Counted from the first letter of the stretch, positions 15,713 to 23,824 are shown. The stretch is DNA of 31,380 bases from an uncultured Bacteroidales bacterium (GCA_937906975.1 CALCUN010000140.1:1-31380); one strand, 5' to 3'. Numbers and translations: made by a program. Notes: generated from the letters alone by a model not told the origin.

Positions 15713-16599
15713 TTTAGTATTGCAAAATATTTTTCAATTAATTTTATGGGATTGTAACTCAATTTGGCTTTTCTCAATCCCTCAATGCCTAAATCTTCTT
15801 CACGATTTATGTAAATATAGTTTTTATCTATGTGAAGAGCCATTTCTCTGTTGATAAGAGCAAAGGCTCCCTCGTAATTTCTATCTGCTTTCTCTATGTG
15901 GACATCGAAAGTGTTGTCGTTTATTTTACTGCCTATGCTGAATGCTACAATTTTTTCTTCAACTTTGATTGCTCCTGCAAAGAGATTTAGTTGCTCAAAG
16001 TTAGAAAAAAAATAATTAATCACCTTTTTCTCTTTTTCATAGTCGCTTTTTAACTCAGGAGTCTTTTCTATGGCTTGCTCTTGCCATAGATTGAGAAGCT
16101 CTAAGCATTGAAAACAATTCTCAGAATTTAGTATCTCAAAACTCCACTTGTATTTATTGGTGAATTTGTTAATATGGTTTCGCTTAGGCTGGAATTTCTT
16201 GCCTTTTAACTCTTGTAAATCTTCTCTTAAATAAAGATAATCGTAAAAATTTCTTTCTTCTTTTATTTCAAATTGGTGTGCAAAACAAGATTTTCTTTGC
16301 TTTGTTTCGCAAATTATGCTCATTTGTTGATTGTTTTCTTTGGAAAGAAGAATTAGTTTTTCAATAATATGGTCCTTTTCGCCCTCTCCTATGGGGTAAT
16401 GATAGCAAATGTTTTTGTCTTTCTCAAAGTGTATTCTTGTAACTAAGCAATTGTCAATTATTGCATATTCTCCGTGGTAGAGAAACGAATAGCCGCAAAG
16501 GTTAGCAAAGGAAGATTCGGCGTTTTGTATGTTTTTGTAAGGATAAAACTGCTCAAAAATTTCTCTATCCTTAGGATTTATGGGTTTAAATTCAATCAT
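15709..16599 (-). CDS. DUF2156 (phosphatidylglycerol lysyltransferase-type) protein
   Basis: 296 residues matching the DUF2156 fold, the double-GNAT domain found at the C-terminus of MprF lysyl-phosphatidylglycerol synthases. Diagnostic stretches are FANLCGYSFLYHGEYAI near 32, FQPKRNHINKF near 137, and the C-terminal INREMALHID, YINREEDLGIEGLRKAKLSY. It lacks the MprF membrane part, so it is a soluble stand-alone acyl- or aminoacyl-transferase candidate. It is coupled to the downstream GNAT gene by a 4-base overlap, a pairing often seen in Bacteroidota. Confidence 0.88.
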   Translation of the reverse strand: MIEFKPINPKDREIFEQFYPYKNIQNAESSFANLCGYSFLYHGEYAIIDNCLVTRIHFEKDKNICYHYPIGEGEKDHIIEKLILLSKENNQQMSIICETKQRKSCFAHQFEIKEERNFYDYLYLREDLQELKGKKFQPKRNHINKFTNKYKWSFEILNSENCFQCLELLNLWQEQAIEKTPELKSDYEKEKKVINYFFSNFEQLNLFAGAIKVEEKIVAFSIGSKINDNTFDVHIEKADRNYEGAFALINREMALHIDKNYIYINREEDLGIEGLRKAKLSYNPIKLIEKYFAILK

Positions 16600-16618
16600 T
16601 CTTATAGTTTTTAGGCGT

Positions 16619-16648
16619 CAAAATTACAAAAATATTTACCTTTGCAAA
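16619..16648 (-). promoter_or_regulatory. Bacteroidota-type promoter of DUF2156-GNAT
   Basis: On the minus strand TTTG (16648-16645), an 18-base spacer and TAATTTTG (16626-16619) fit the consensus. The ATG at 16599 follows by 20 bases. The site overlaps the ispH -7 box on the other strand. Confidence 0.55.
16637..16644 (+). promoter_or_regulatory. -7 box of the ispH-recF unit
   Basis: TACCTTTG matches TAnnTTTG exactly and lies 22 bases before the ispH ATG at 16667. The -33 box is not clear; the best candidate is a TTTTTAG stretch near 16608-16614. Confidence 0.5.
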
Positions 16649-16666
16649 TAAAATTCCCTTTTGAAT

Positions 16667-17542
16667 ATGGAGGTTTTAATAGAAAAAGAAGCAGGCTTTT
16701 GCTTTGGAGTAGTGTCTGCGATTCAAATGTGTGAGGACTGCTTAAATAAATATGGCGAGCTTTATTGCCTTGGAGAATTGGTGCATAATTCTATGGAAAT
16801 TAGCAGACTTGAAAAACTTGGTCTTAAAATTATAGATGTAAAAGACTTGGAAAAAATGCACTCTTGTAGGGTTATGATAAGGGCTCACGGCGAACCTCCT
16901 TCAACATACGCTCTTGCGAAAGAAAATCAAATAGAAATTTTTGATGCAACTTGTCCTATCGTTCTAAAACTACAAAAAGATGTAAAGAAGGCTTATGATT
17001 CTATGGATAAGTCTAATTCTCAAATTGTGATTTTCGGAAAACAAGGACACGCAGAGGTGATAGGGCTTGTTGGACAGACAGAAAACTCAGCAATAGTCAT
17101 AAGTTCAGAAAAAGATATTGAGGCTTTGGATTTTAGAAAAACGACATATCTTTTTTCTCAAACCACAAAAAATAAGGAAGAGTTTGAAAAACTTATTGTG
17201 ATTATAAAGGAAAAAATGCTTGAGTTGGGAAATGAAAACTTTTTTGTTACGGATTCTATTTGCAAAAGAATGGCTTCTCGAACAAAAACATTGTTGGAAT
17301 TTGCCGATAGTGTAGATGCGGTTTTGTTTGTTAGTGGTAAGCATTCTTCTAACGGGACTTATCTTTACGAATTTTGTAAACAACACAAGCAAGACACGTT
17401 TTTTATTTCAGGAAAGGAGGATATTGATTTGAATTTGCTGAAAAAATATGGTAAAATAGGAATTAGCGGTGCTACATCTACACCTATGTGGCTTATGGAG
17501 GAGATAAAGGATTATGTTCTTGAGAAATCTGAAAATATCTAA
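16667..17542 (+). CDS. ispH: 4-hydroxy-3-methylbut-2-enyl diphosphate reductase
   Basis: This is the last enzyme of the MEP isoprenoid pathway, an iron-sulfur protein making IPP and DMAPP. With ATG 16667 as start, the cluster cysteines fall at C12 (AGFCFGV), C96 (DATCPIV) and C199 (DSICKRM), the usual spacing. An upstream in-frame TTG at 16661 would add only two residues, so I reject it. H40 in ELVHN and the GHAEVIG stretch (H128, E130) complete the active site. The 291-residue length is normal. The 3' end overlaps recF by 29 bases. Confidence 0.97.
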   Translation: MEVLIEKEAGFCFGVVSAIQMCEDCLNKYGELYCLGELVHNSMEISRLEKLGLKIIDVKDLEKMHSCRVMIRAHGEPPSTYALAKENQIEIFDATCPIVLKLQKDVKKAYDSMDKSNSQIVIFGKQGHAEVIGLVGQTENSAIVISSEKDIEALDFRKTTYLFSQTTKNKEEFEKLIVIIKEKMLELGNENFFVTDSICKRMASRTKTLLEFADSVDAVLFVSGKHSSNGTYLYEFCKQHKQDTFFISGKEDIDLNLLKKYGKIGISGATSTPMWLMEEIKDYVLEKSENI

Positions 17543-18587
17543 TTTTAAAAATATAGAAAATAGCGAGTTTGATTTTTTGCAACTTAATTGTTTTGTGGGA
17601 AACAACGGAGTTGGAAAAACAAATGTGCTTGATGCTATTTATTATCTAAGTTTTTGCAAGAGTTTTTTTAATCATAACGATTTTCATTCCATAAGATATG
17701 GTGCGGATTTCTTTGCCTTGCATGGCGATTATCTTATAAAGGGAGAGCAAGAAAAGATTTCTTGCACTCTAAAAGATAAGGGAAAAAAACAAATTAAACA
17801 TTCAGGAAAATTATATACGCGTCATTCGGAGCATATTGGTAAGATTCCGGCTGTAATGATAGCTCCAAATGATCATGTCTTAATTACAGGGGGAAGCGAT
17901 GTGAGAAGAAAGTTTGTAGATCAAATAATCTCTCAACAAGATAGGCTTTACCTTCAAAATCTTATACGTTACAACAAAGCAATTGAACAAAGAAATCGCC
18001 TTTTGAAAGCCTTCCAAATTTATCACTGTGTTGATGAGATGAATTTACAAATATGGGAAGAGCAAATTGCGGTTTATGGAAGTTTTATTCAAGAGAAAAG
18101 AAAGGCTTTTTTTGAGAGTTTTCTTCAACCTATGAATAGGTTTTATCAATTCATTTCTCAAAATAAGGAAGAAGTTACTTTGGAGTATCAGACCTTTGAG
18201 GGAGATTTGCTTTCTTTGCTTAAAGAAAATAGAGAAAAAGACAAAATTGTAGGTTTTACCACAGTTGGGGTGCATAAAGATGATTTGCTTTTCAATCTCA
18301 AAGCAATGCCAATCAAAACTCATGCCTCGCAAGGACAACAAAAGACTTTCTTGTTAGCTTTGAAGTTAGCACAGTTTGATTTCTTAGCAAATACAATGCA
18401 AGTCAAACCAATATTGCTTTTAGATGACATTTTTGATAAATTTGACTTTGAAAGGGTAAGCAGAATCTTAGCTTTGTTGGAAGAAAGTCGCTTTGGACAA
18501 GTTTTTATTACGGATACTCATCTTGAAAGAGTCGAAAAAATAATTGGTGAGGCTTTGAAAGATAAAACAAAAATATTCAAATTATGA
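17514..18587 (+). CDS. recF: DNA replication and repair protein RecF
   Basis: RecF is an SMC-like ATPase that helps load RecA at single-strand gaps. Walker A is GNNGVGKT (29-36), the ABC signature SQGQQKTFLLALKLAQ lies near 262-278, and Walker B is PILLLDDIFDKFD near 300. The family motif NDHVLITGGSDVRRKFVD is also present. 357 residues is standard. The start MFLRNLKISNFKN fits RecF N-termini and places the ATG inside ispH (29-base overlap). The stop overlaps the DUF721 ATG by 4 bases. Confidence 0.96.
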   Translation: MFLRNLKISNFKNIENSEFDFLQLNCFVGNNGVGKTNVLDAIYYLSFCKSFFNHNDFHSIRYGADFFALHGDYLIKGEQEKISCTLKDKGKKQIKHSGKLYTRHSEHIGKIPAVMIAPNDHVLITGGSDVRRKFVDQIISQQDRLYLQNLIRYNKAIEQRNRLLKAFQIYHCVDEMNLQIWEEQIAVYGSFIQEKRKAFFESFLQPMNRFYQFISQNKEEVTLEYQTFEGDLLSLLKENREKDKIVGFTTVGVHKDDLLFNLKAMPIKTHASQGQQKTFLLALKLAQFDFLANTMQVKPILLLDDIFDKFDFERVSRILALLEESRFGQVFITDTHLERVEKIIGEALKDKTKIFKL

Positions 18588-18928
18588 ATAAATACAGAAC
18601 CTTCTTTGAAGAAGACTATATAAAACCACGAGGATTATCAGAGGCAAGCGAGCAACCTATTATAAACATAATGGAAAGCTTCTTTGAAAAAATAGGAGTC
18701 GCCTCAGATTTTAATGAAAGTAAGATAATAGAGGTGTGGGAAGATATTACAGGAAATTTAATCAAGAAATTGACAAAGAAAATCTATGTTTACGATAAGG
18801 TGTTGTTTGTATGCGTTAATGCTCCTGCTTTAAGAATGGAATTAATGATGCAAAGAACTCTCTTGTGTGATAAGATAAATGAGCGATTTGGTAAAAAGGT
18901 TTTGAAATCCATTGAAATAGAATTGTAA
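18584..18928 (+). CDS. DUF721 / DciA-like protein
   Basis: 114 residues containing a DUF721 domain: VWEDITGNLIKKLTKKIYVYDKVLFVCVNAPALRMEL spans the typical W..ivG..ia.ht.p....g.L.V.v.s.awa.eL pattern, and the C-terminus has LCDKINERFGKKVLKSI. DUF721 includes DciA, the ancestral replicative-helicase loader, and Bacteroidota genes next to recF commonly carry this domain. A role at replication forks is likely but inferred. It overlaps recF by 4 bases and leaves one base before the flippase ATG. Confidence 0.85.
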   Translation: MNKYRTFFEEDYIKPRGLSEASEQPIINIMESFFEKIGVASDFNESKIIEVWEDITGNLIKKLTKKIYVYDKVLFVCVNAPALRMELMMQRTLLCDKINERFGKKVLKSIEIEL

Positions 18929-18929
18929 A

Positions 18930-20225
18930 ATGCAGTTTAGTCAATCTTTTAAACGATTTATTTCACTTTTTTCTACTGATGTATTGGTCAGAGGTGCAAA
19001 TTTTTTGCTGATTCCTTTGTTTTTACATCTGATGACGCGTGATGAATTTGGCATTTATGGCTATTTGTATAGTTTTGCAATGGCTATGAGTTTGGTTTTC
19101 ACGCTTGGTTTTCACGCCTCTGTACCTAAATTGTATGCCGACACAAAAAACAATCCTAAACAGCAGGGTAGTATGTTGTTTACTTTGAGTTTGACTCTCA
19201 TTGTAAGTCTTGTTTTGATTTTTTCTTTGATTTCTCTTACGGGTATTGATGAATATTTTTTTGGACTCATAAATCGCAATCAGGCAGTAAAGGATTTTAA
19301 TTACGATACTTACAGACCGTATTTGCTTGTTGCGATGTGTTCGATGGTTCTTTCAAATCTTTTGACTTATTACTTTGTTGCTGCTGAGAAGATAAAGAAT
19401 ATTCAAGCCTTTAATTTGATTCGTTTCTTTTTTGCAAACGGATTGGCTTTGTTTTTGCTATATTCTGCTCCTAATGCTGATGCTGCTTTGCTAAGACTAA
19501 GCGTTACCTACATTGTAGAGTTGATTTTGTGTTTTATCTTCGCAATAGCCTTGTGCAAAAACTTTACTTTTAAATTTAGTAAGTATTATTTGTATAAGGG
19601 ATTAAAGATTGGTTTACCTCTTTCTTTTGTTGCATTGCTAAATGCTATAACAAATTTTGGAGATAAACACTTTGTGATGCTTTATTGCGGAGCAACAATT
19701 GTTGGTGTTTACAATTTGGCATCTCTTTTAGCAACAATTCCTGTGATTGTTTATCAATCGTTTAATTTTATATGGCTTCCGACTTTTTTACAAGAGAAAA
19801 ATCTTGTGTTATTAAAGAAAAAAACTAACAAAAACGGACTTAGAATTTTTTTATTACTACTATTGCTTTCTGTTCTAATATATGTGGGAGCGTTTGTTTT
19901 GCTTGCTTGGGGTGTTTTCCCAGAAAATTATTCTCTTATTATGGAAATTCTTCCTCCGCTTTTGCTTTCTCAAATTTTTGCTTCTCTTAACTTGTTTTTC
20001 TTTAACTATTTCACATATTTTGAAAAGAATTACATAACTATTCTCACTTCTATACTTATTAATGGTTTAGGATATTTATTGTTTACTTTGACTGCATCTT
20101 CCTATGGCTACATTGGAGTTGCTTACTCTTTGCTTGCTGCTAATTTTACTTTGTTTTTGATTTATTATTTTTTGAGTTCTTTTTATGTTAAAAAGGCTTT
20201 GAAGAAAAATATTCTTATTAAATAA
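18930..20225 (+). CDS. Oligosaccharide flippase family protein (MOP superfamily)
   Basis: 431 residues with about 12 hydrophobic helices along its length. The opening RFISLFSTDVLVRGANFLLIPLFLHLMTRDEFGIYGYLYSF (read in parts) is typical of Wzx/polysaccharide-biosynthesis flippases, which move lipid-linked sugars across the inner membrane. The Asn/Phe-rich mid-region (GLKIGLPLSFVALLN, GDKHFVMLYCG, VGVYNLASLLA) repeats the fold in the second half. It is followed after 12 bases by a GT8 glycosyltransferase, pointing to surface glycan synthesis. It begins one base after the DUF721 stop. Confidence 0.88.
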   Translation: MQFSQSFKRFISLFSTDVLVRGANFLLIPLFLHLMTRDEFGIYGYLYSFAMAMSLVFTLGFHASVPKLYADTKNNPKQQGSMLFTLSLTLIVSLVLIFSLISLTGIDEYFFGLINRNQAVKDFNYDTYRPYLLVAMCSMVLSNLLTYYFVAAEKIKNIQAFNLIRFFFANGLALFLLYSAPNADAALLRLSVTYIVELILCFIFAIALCKNFTFKFSKYYLYKGLKIGLPLSFVALLNAITNFGDKHFVMLYCGATIVGVYNLASLLATIPVIVYQSFNFIWLPTFLQEKNLVLLKKKTNKNGLRIFLLLLLLSVLIYVGAFVLLAWGVFPENYSLIMEILPPLLLSQIFASLNLFFFNYFTYFEKNYITILTSILINGLGYLLFTLTASSYGYIGVAYSLLAANFTLFLIYYFLSSFYVKKALKKNILIK

Positions 20226-20237
20226 AATTGTTTTTTT

Positions 20238-21179
20238 ATGAATTTGGCATATTCTTGCGACAATGCGTATGTAGAACAAACAGGAGTTTCTTTAATCTCG
20301 GTTTTTGAAAACAATAAAGAAGAAAAAGAAATTGTTGTCTATCTTATTTCAAAAGGAATTAGTAAAGAAAATATAGATTTGTTAGAATCTCTTTGTTCTT
20401 GCTACAATAGGAGTTTGATTGTTGTGAATTTTGAGGATATTGCCTTTGATTTACCAGCGTGCTCTTGCGGAAGACATTTAGAAACCATTTATGCAAAGGT
20501 GTTTTTCTCAAGAATAGAAGGATTAGACAAGGTTTTGTATTTAGATAGCGATGTTGTAGTGGTAGGGGACTTGAAACCGCTTTGGGAAACCGACTTAACA
20601 GATTTGTATATGGGCGTTGTAGAAACAACATATACGAAAGGCAAAAAAGCATTAGGCATTCCACGTTCCGCACCCTTTTTTAACGATGGCTTAGCCTTAG
20701 TAAACGTAGATTATTGCAGAAAAAACAATTTGATTTCTAAAGTTATCGCAGAAATAAACGCCTTTGGAGGAAATCCACCTGTGCTTAGCGAAGGAGTTTT
20801 AAATAAGATTTGCTCTCAAAAAGTAAAGTATGTGAGTTTAAGATACAACCTTATTTCGGGAAATCTTTACTTTGGATTAAACGACCTTGATTATCTTTAT
20901 CAACAACTACACTATGAAAAAGAGGACTTAAAGCAATCGTGTGAAAATCCTGTGGTTATTCATTACATTGCAGGCTTTTACAATCGTCCTTGGTGTAAAA
21001 AATGTACTCATCCTTACAAAGAATTTTATCTTAAATACAAATCTATCTCGCCATGGAAAGACTCTCCATTGCAAGATAAAGATTTGTCTTTAAGAATTAA
21101 GATTGCGGGATTTGCCTACAAGGTTTTTGGTTGTCGATTCATTGATAAAATTAGAGATTTCTTAGGTCTATTAGATTAA
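20238..21179 (+). CDS. Glycosyltransferase family 8 protein
   Basis: 313 residues of a GT-A fold transferase of the LPS/galactosyltransferase type. It opens MNLAYSCDNAYVEQTGVSL. The metal-binding D103-S-D105 lies in VLYLDSDVVVVGDL, followed by FFNDGLALVNVDYCR and, near the end, VVIHYIAGFYNRPWCKKC with the conserved His. It probably adds a hexose from a UDP-sugar to a surface glycan handled by the adjacent flippase. Its TAA shares a palindromic TTAA with the stop of the convergent acyltransferase. Confidence 0.9.
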   Translation: MNLAYSCDNAYVEQTGVSLISVFENNKEEKEIVVYLISKGISKENIDLLESLCSCYNRSLIVVNFEDIAFDLPACSCGRHLETIYAKVFFSRIEGLDKVLYLDSDVVVVGDLKPLWETDLTDLYMGVVETTYTKGKKALGIPRSAPFFNDGLALVNVDYCRKNNLISKVIAEINAFGGNPPVLSEGVLNKICSQKVKYVSLRYNLISGNLYFGLNDLDYLYQQLHYEKEDLKQSCENPVVIHYIAGFYNRPWCKKCTHPYKEFYLKYKSISPWKDSPLQDKDLSLRIKIAGFAYKVFGCRFIDKIRDFLGLLD

Positions 21180-22282
21180 CCCTTTGACTTTTCTCCTAAA
21201 ACACAATATCTTACTATTGGAATACGGCGTAAGAACTCGTAAATTAATGGAGATAAAACAAAAACTGCAAGAGTCAATATTGCATACATCGCAAAAACAG
21301 GAAGCGAAGTATGTATCTTCATCATATAACCAAAAGATGCAATCACTACATAATGAACAATATATAACCCAAAGCTTGATTTTGTCATATAAGTCGCAAA
21401 ACCATTAGTGTGATTGAAGTATTTGTAGAACGTTCCTAAAAGTCCCAAAATCATAAACCAAGCATAAGCAATATTCATTGGACTTTGCAAATATTGAGGC
21501 GAAGTATTGTCTTGACCAAACGTAGTTATAGTGAGCGTAATGCCTAAAATCACAGCAATAGATATTAGATACAAAGAATATTTGCCCAAAATCTCATGCA
21601 CCTTATCGTGAGAGAAAACAAAATATCCCATTAAGAAAGGAATAAAATAGTTCAAAGGCTTGTATAAATTCAAGAGTCCCTCAAGCGATTCTGCTCTTGG
21701 ATTTTCTATAAGCGTGAATGAACCTACGTAAAGCAAAAGACCTAAAAGCAAAATAGGGATAAAACCTATCTTTCCGCACACTTGCCATAGTTTATCCTTT
21801 TTATCAAACTTGCGAATTAAAACAAGAATCAAAGAAAACAACCATAAATCTTGCACAAACCAAAGAGGACCAATGCCAGATATTGAATAAATAAAATATT
21901 TTATGAACACAGGCATTTCTTCTGGAAATATAGAAGCACCTGTTGCGTATTCAGCCCCAAGAGTGTTAAAATATCCTGTAATCCATTGAAGAAAAAGTAA
22001 ACCAAGTGTTGCAGGCACTAAAAGTTTTCTTGTTCTTGACTTAAAGAAATCTTTAGAAGAAACTTTCTCTAAACTATATCGCGAGCTGATTCCCGCAACA
22101 AGAAACATAAGCATCATAAACCAAGGATACAAAACATACATTACGGCATCTTGATATTGCTCTCCGCCAAATCCACCAATGCCTCCGAAAACTCCTTTAT
22201 TGTTATAGAAATATATAACATGATAAAACAAAACCGAAAGCACGGTTATCCATCTCAAATTGTCTAACCAATGCTTTCTCAT
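21176..22282 (-). CDS. Acyltransferase family 3 membrane protein
   Basis: 368 residues with about 10 membrane helices. The N-terminus MRKHWLDNLRWITVLSVLFYHVIYFYN has the Arg and the H21 expected of acyltransferase-3 (OafB/OatA-type) enzymes, which O-acylate sugars in membranes or envelope glycans. Later patches, FMMLMFLVAGISSRYSL, GPLWFVQDLW and SSFGLYIVHYVV, fit the family. The substrate is not visible; the convergent flippase/GT8 genes make an envelope glycan plausible. Its ATG overlaps the end of the AbrB-like gene by 4 bases, so the two are translationally coupled. Confidence 0.9.
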   Translation of the reverse strand: MRKHWLDNLRWITVLSVLFYHVIYFYNNKGVFGGIGGFGGEQYQDAVMYVLYPWFMMLMFLVAGISSRYSLEKVSSKDFFKSRTRKLLVPATLGLLFLQWITGYFNTLGAEYATGASIFPEEMPVFIKYFIYSISGIGPLWFVQDLWLFSLILVLIRKFDKKDKLWQVCGKIGFIPILLLGLLLYVGSFTLIENPRAESLEGLLNLYKPLNYFIPFLMGYFVFSHDKVHEILGKYSLYLISIAVILGITLTITTFGQDNTSPQYLQSPMNIAYAWFMILGLLGTFYKYFNHTNGFATYMTKSSFGLYIVHYVVIASFGYMMKIHTSLPVFAMYAILTLAVFVLSPLIYEFLRRIPIVRYCVLGEKSKG

Positions 22283-22488
22283 TTCGTAAGCCCCTCCATT
22301 ATATCATCAACCGCACTTTGGAATATTTGAGTTTTCACGAGTGCCATACCATTTTTATCACCTAAAAGCAAGAGTGCATCACCAGGTTTAATGTCATAAA
22401 TCTTTCTTGCTTCTTTTGGGATTACAATCTGTCCCTTATCTCCGACCTTAACCACGCCAAAGATGTGTTTTTCGTCTTTTTGTTGCAT
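22279..22488 (-). CDS. AbrB/MazE-type DNA-binding protein
   Basis: 69 residues holding one SpoVT/AbrB-MazE swapped-hairpin domain: VVKVGDKGQIVIPKEARKIYDIKPGDALLLLGDKNGMALV. Such proteins bind DNA as dimers and act as transition-state regulators or antitoxins. No toxin gene is next to it. It is the first gene of a two-gene unit with the acyltransferase, so it may autoregulate and control that gene. It has a near-consensus promoter at 22515-22545. Confidence 0.93.
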   Translation of the reverse strand: MQQKDEKHIFGVVKVGDKGQIVIPKEARKIYDIKPGDALLLLGDKNGMALVKTQIFQSAVDDIMEGLTK

Positions 22489-22514
22489 AAATATGAAAAG
22501 TTAGAAATTTCCCA

Positions 22515-22545
22515 CAAAGATATAAAAAATTATTTAGCTGACAAA
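22515..22545 (-). promoter_or_regulatory. Consensus promoter of the AbrB-acyltransferase unit
   Basis: On the minus strand TTTG (22545-22542), 19 bases, and TATCTTTG (22522-22515). The spacing and both boxes match the Bacteroidota consensus, and the ATG at 22488 follows by 26 bases. Confidence 0.7.
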
Positions 22546-22575
22546 AAAAACGTAAAAAAGGAAAGAAAATAAAAA

Positions 22576-22604
22576 AAAGCCTTTTCCATAATGAAAAAGG
22601 CTTT
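22576..22604 (-). terminator. Rho-independent terminator of the lipoprotein gene
   Basis: A 10-base perfect stem (AAAGCCTTTT 22576-22585 with AAAAGGCTTT 22595-22604) is followed on the minus strand by a run of Ts. It lies 31 bases after the lipoprotein stop and isolates that gene from the AbrB unit. Confidence 0.85.
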
Positions 22605-22634
22605 AAAAGTAATTATTTTGTTTTTTAAATTTTT

Positions 22635-22985
22635 CTATTTGAATTGAATAATATCAGCACTTACAGTAATAGTTTTCACATACACTATTCCAAAAATATT
22701 ACGAGAAGATTTTGTAATAGTATAGTTAGTTAAAGCTTGATTTGCTTGTAAATTAGCAGAAGCTTTCAATCTATCAATAGCTTTTTGTTCAGGATTTCCT
22801 CCACAACAACCTAAAACATAAGTTGCAGAAGCGTCTTCCTTAATTGTTTTTACGTATTCAAAATTTGCAGAATTAAGGATAACCATATTATTATCCATAT
22901 TCATAATTTTGCTGTGAGTCGCACAGCTACTCATTCCTAAGGCTACAAGAGCGATAGCTAAGATTGTTAATACACTTTTTTTCAT
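22635..22985 (-). CDS. Small lipoprotein, DUF6567-like
   Basis: 116 residues with a lipoprotein signal peptide: hydrophobic 5-17, lipobox GMSSC with the lipid Cys at about 21. The mature part, NSANFEYVKTIKEDASATYVLGCCGG followed by a helix of Ala/Gln-rich residues (KASANLQANQALTNYTI) and two strands, resembles the DUF6567 lipoproteins of Bacteroidota (function unknown). It is monocistronic, with its own strong promoter (23027-23057) and terminator (22576-22604). Confidence 0.85.
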   Translation of the reverse strand: MKKSVLTILAIALVALGMSSCATHSKIMNMDNNMVILNSANFEYVKTIKEDASATYVLGCCGGNPEQKAIDRLKASANLQANQALTNYTITKSSRNIFGIVYVKTITVSADIIQFK

Positions 22986-23026
22986 AATAAATAATTTTTT
23001 GTTTTAATAACATTGTTTACTTACTG

Positions 23027-23057
23027 CAAAGGTATGAAGTTTTTCTATCGTAACAAA
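23027..23057 (-). promoter_or_regulatory. Consensus promoter of the lipoprotein gene
   Basis: On the minus strand TTTG (23057-23054), 19 bases, and TACCTTTG (23034-23027) fit the Bacteroidota consensus. The leader to the ATG at 22985 is about 38 bases. A G7 tract (23085-23091) lies 27 bases upstream of the -33 box. Confidence 0.7.
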
Positions 23058-23124
23058 GCAAAAATAGATAAAAATAAATTTTTCGGGGGGGTAAAATCAA
23101 GTGTTTGATTATTAGAAAAATAAC

Positions 23125-23208
23125 TCTAAGAAAAAAATTAAAAAAGCAAAGAAAAAAATAATTTTTTCTTTGCTTTATTTTGCGTTTTCTTAGGAAAAAA
23201 AACAGATG
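23125..23208. repeat. Array B: 21-bp periodic element after the Septu-like pair
   Basis: Heads occur at exact 21-bp steps: TCTAAG 23125, GCAAAG 23146, TCTTTG 23167 and TCTTAG 23188. The order is a nested palindrome: unit 1 pairs with unit 4 (9-base stem 23126-23134 / 23185-23193) and unit 2 with unit 3. Positions 23124-23159 are identical to 25148-25183 of array C. Confidence 0.78.
23146..23173 (-). terminator. Terminator hairpin of the PtuA-PtuB-like operon
   Basis: A 12-base perfect stem (23146-23157 with 23162-23173, GCAAAGAAAAAA type) with a 4-base loop is followed on the minus strand by T6-AA-T7. It is the core of array B and lies 43 bases after the HNH gene stop. Confidence 0.7.
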
Positions 23209-23216
23209 AAATTTTG

Positions 23217-23822
23217 TTAAATATAGCCTTTTTTATGAAAAAATTCAATCATAGAATAAAATTCTCCTAACTCTGTTTTAGAAAAATCTAAATGTTTTTT
23301 GACTTCTTCTTTTCGTAAATCATCATCATTATATAATAAGAAAACATCTATCAAAGTTCTTCTTCTTTCTTTTAATGCTGTTGAATTAAGATTACAAATT
23401 TCTATCGTTTCTTTTCCACGTTTGTCTATACCCTCTATTTCTCCTGAAGTCTTATAAGAAAAATGAGAAGAACAATCCTCTTCCAAAGGAGAGATTAAAT
23501 CCTCGTTAAACTCATTATCTTTTTTGTGTCCACAACGTTTTTCCTTACCTTGTTTTGTACAAGATATATGTAAATTATTGTAATCAAATCTTTTATTGTC
23601 ATCTTTGCCTCTTGGTATGAAATGTTCTATATGGCTGTCTAGTTTATCAACCCTGCATTCACAATAACAACACAAATAACCTTGCTCTTTTAAAAGACTA
23701 TCTTTAAGCGTATCTTTAACACAAATAGCTTCTTTTCCAAAATCCTCCCAAGATTTGTTAGGATTTTTTTTAGCCCATTTTGTAAAGCTTTCTGGTGCTT
23801 GAGTTTTCTTGAAATGTCTCAT
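23217..23822 (-). CDS. ptuB: HNH endonuclease of Septu/retron type (PtuB-like)
   Basis: 201 residues matching the TIGR02646-type HNH nucleases found with AAA ATPases in Septu and retron-Septu defence systems. After the LLKEQGYLCCYCECRV segment (C51, C52, C54, C56) comes the core SHIEHFIPRG with H64 and H67. FDYNNLHISC (N82, N83, C88) and KRCGHKK (C97, H99) complete the zinc and metal site. It is predicted to cut nucleic acid when the partner ATPase senses infection. It starts 2 bases after the ATPase stop and is followed by the array B terminator. No reverse transcriptase gene is nearby, which favours plain Septu over a retron. Confidence 0.85.
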   Translation of the reverse strand: MRHFKKTQAPESFTKWAKKNPNKSWEDFGKEAICVKDTLKDSLLKEQGYLCCYCECRVDKLDSHIEHFIPRGKDDNKRFDYNNLHISCTKQGKEKRCGHKKDNEFNEDLISPLEEDCSSHFSYKTSGEIEGIDKRGKETIEICNLNSTALKERRRTLIDVFLLYNDDDLRKEEVKKHLDFSKTELGEFYSMIEFFHKKGYI

Positions 23823-23824
23823 TA

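Noticed and set aside
16661..16667. TTG start for ispH at 16661
   Set aside because: The ATG at 16667 gives the first cluster cysteine at C12 and the others at C96 and C199, matching the family spacing.
22279..22488. MazEF-type toxin-antitoxin pair
   Set aside because: The coupled partner is a ten-helix acyltransferase and no small toxin gene is on either side.
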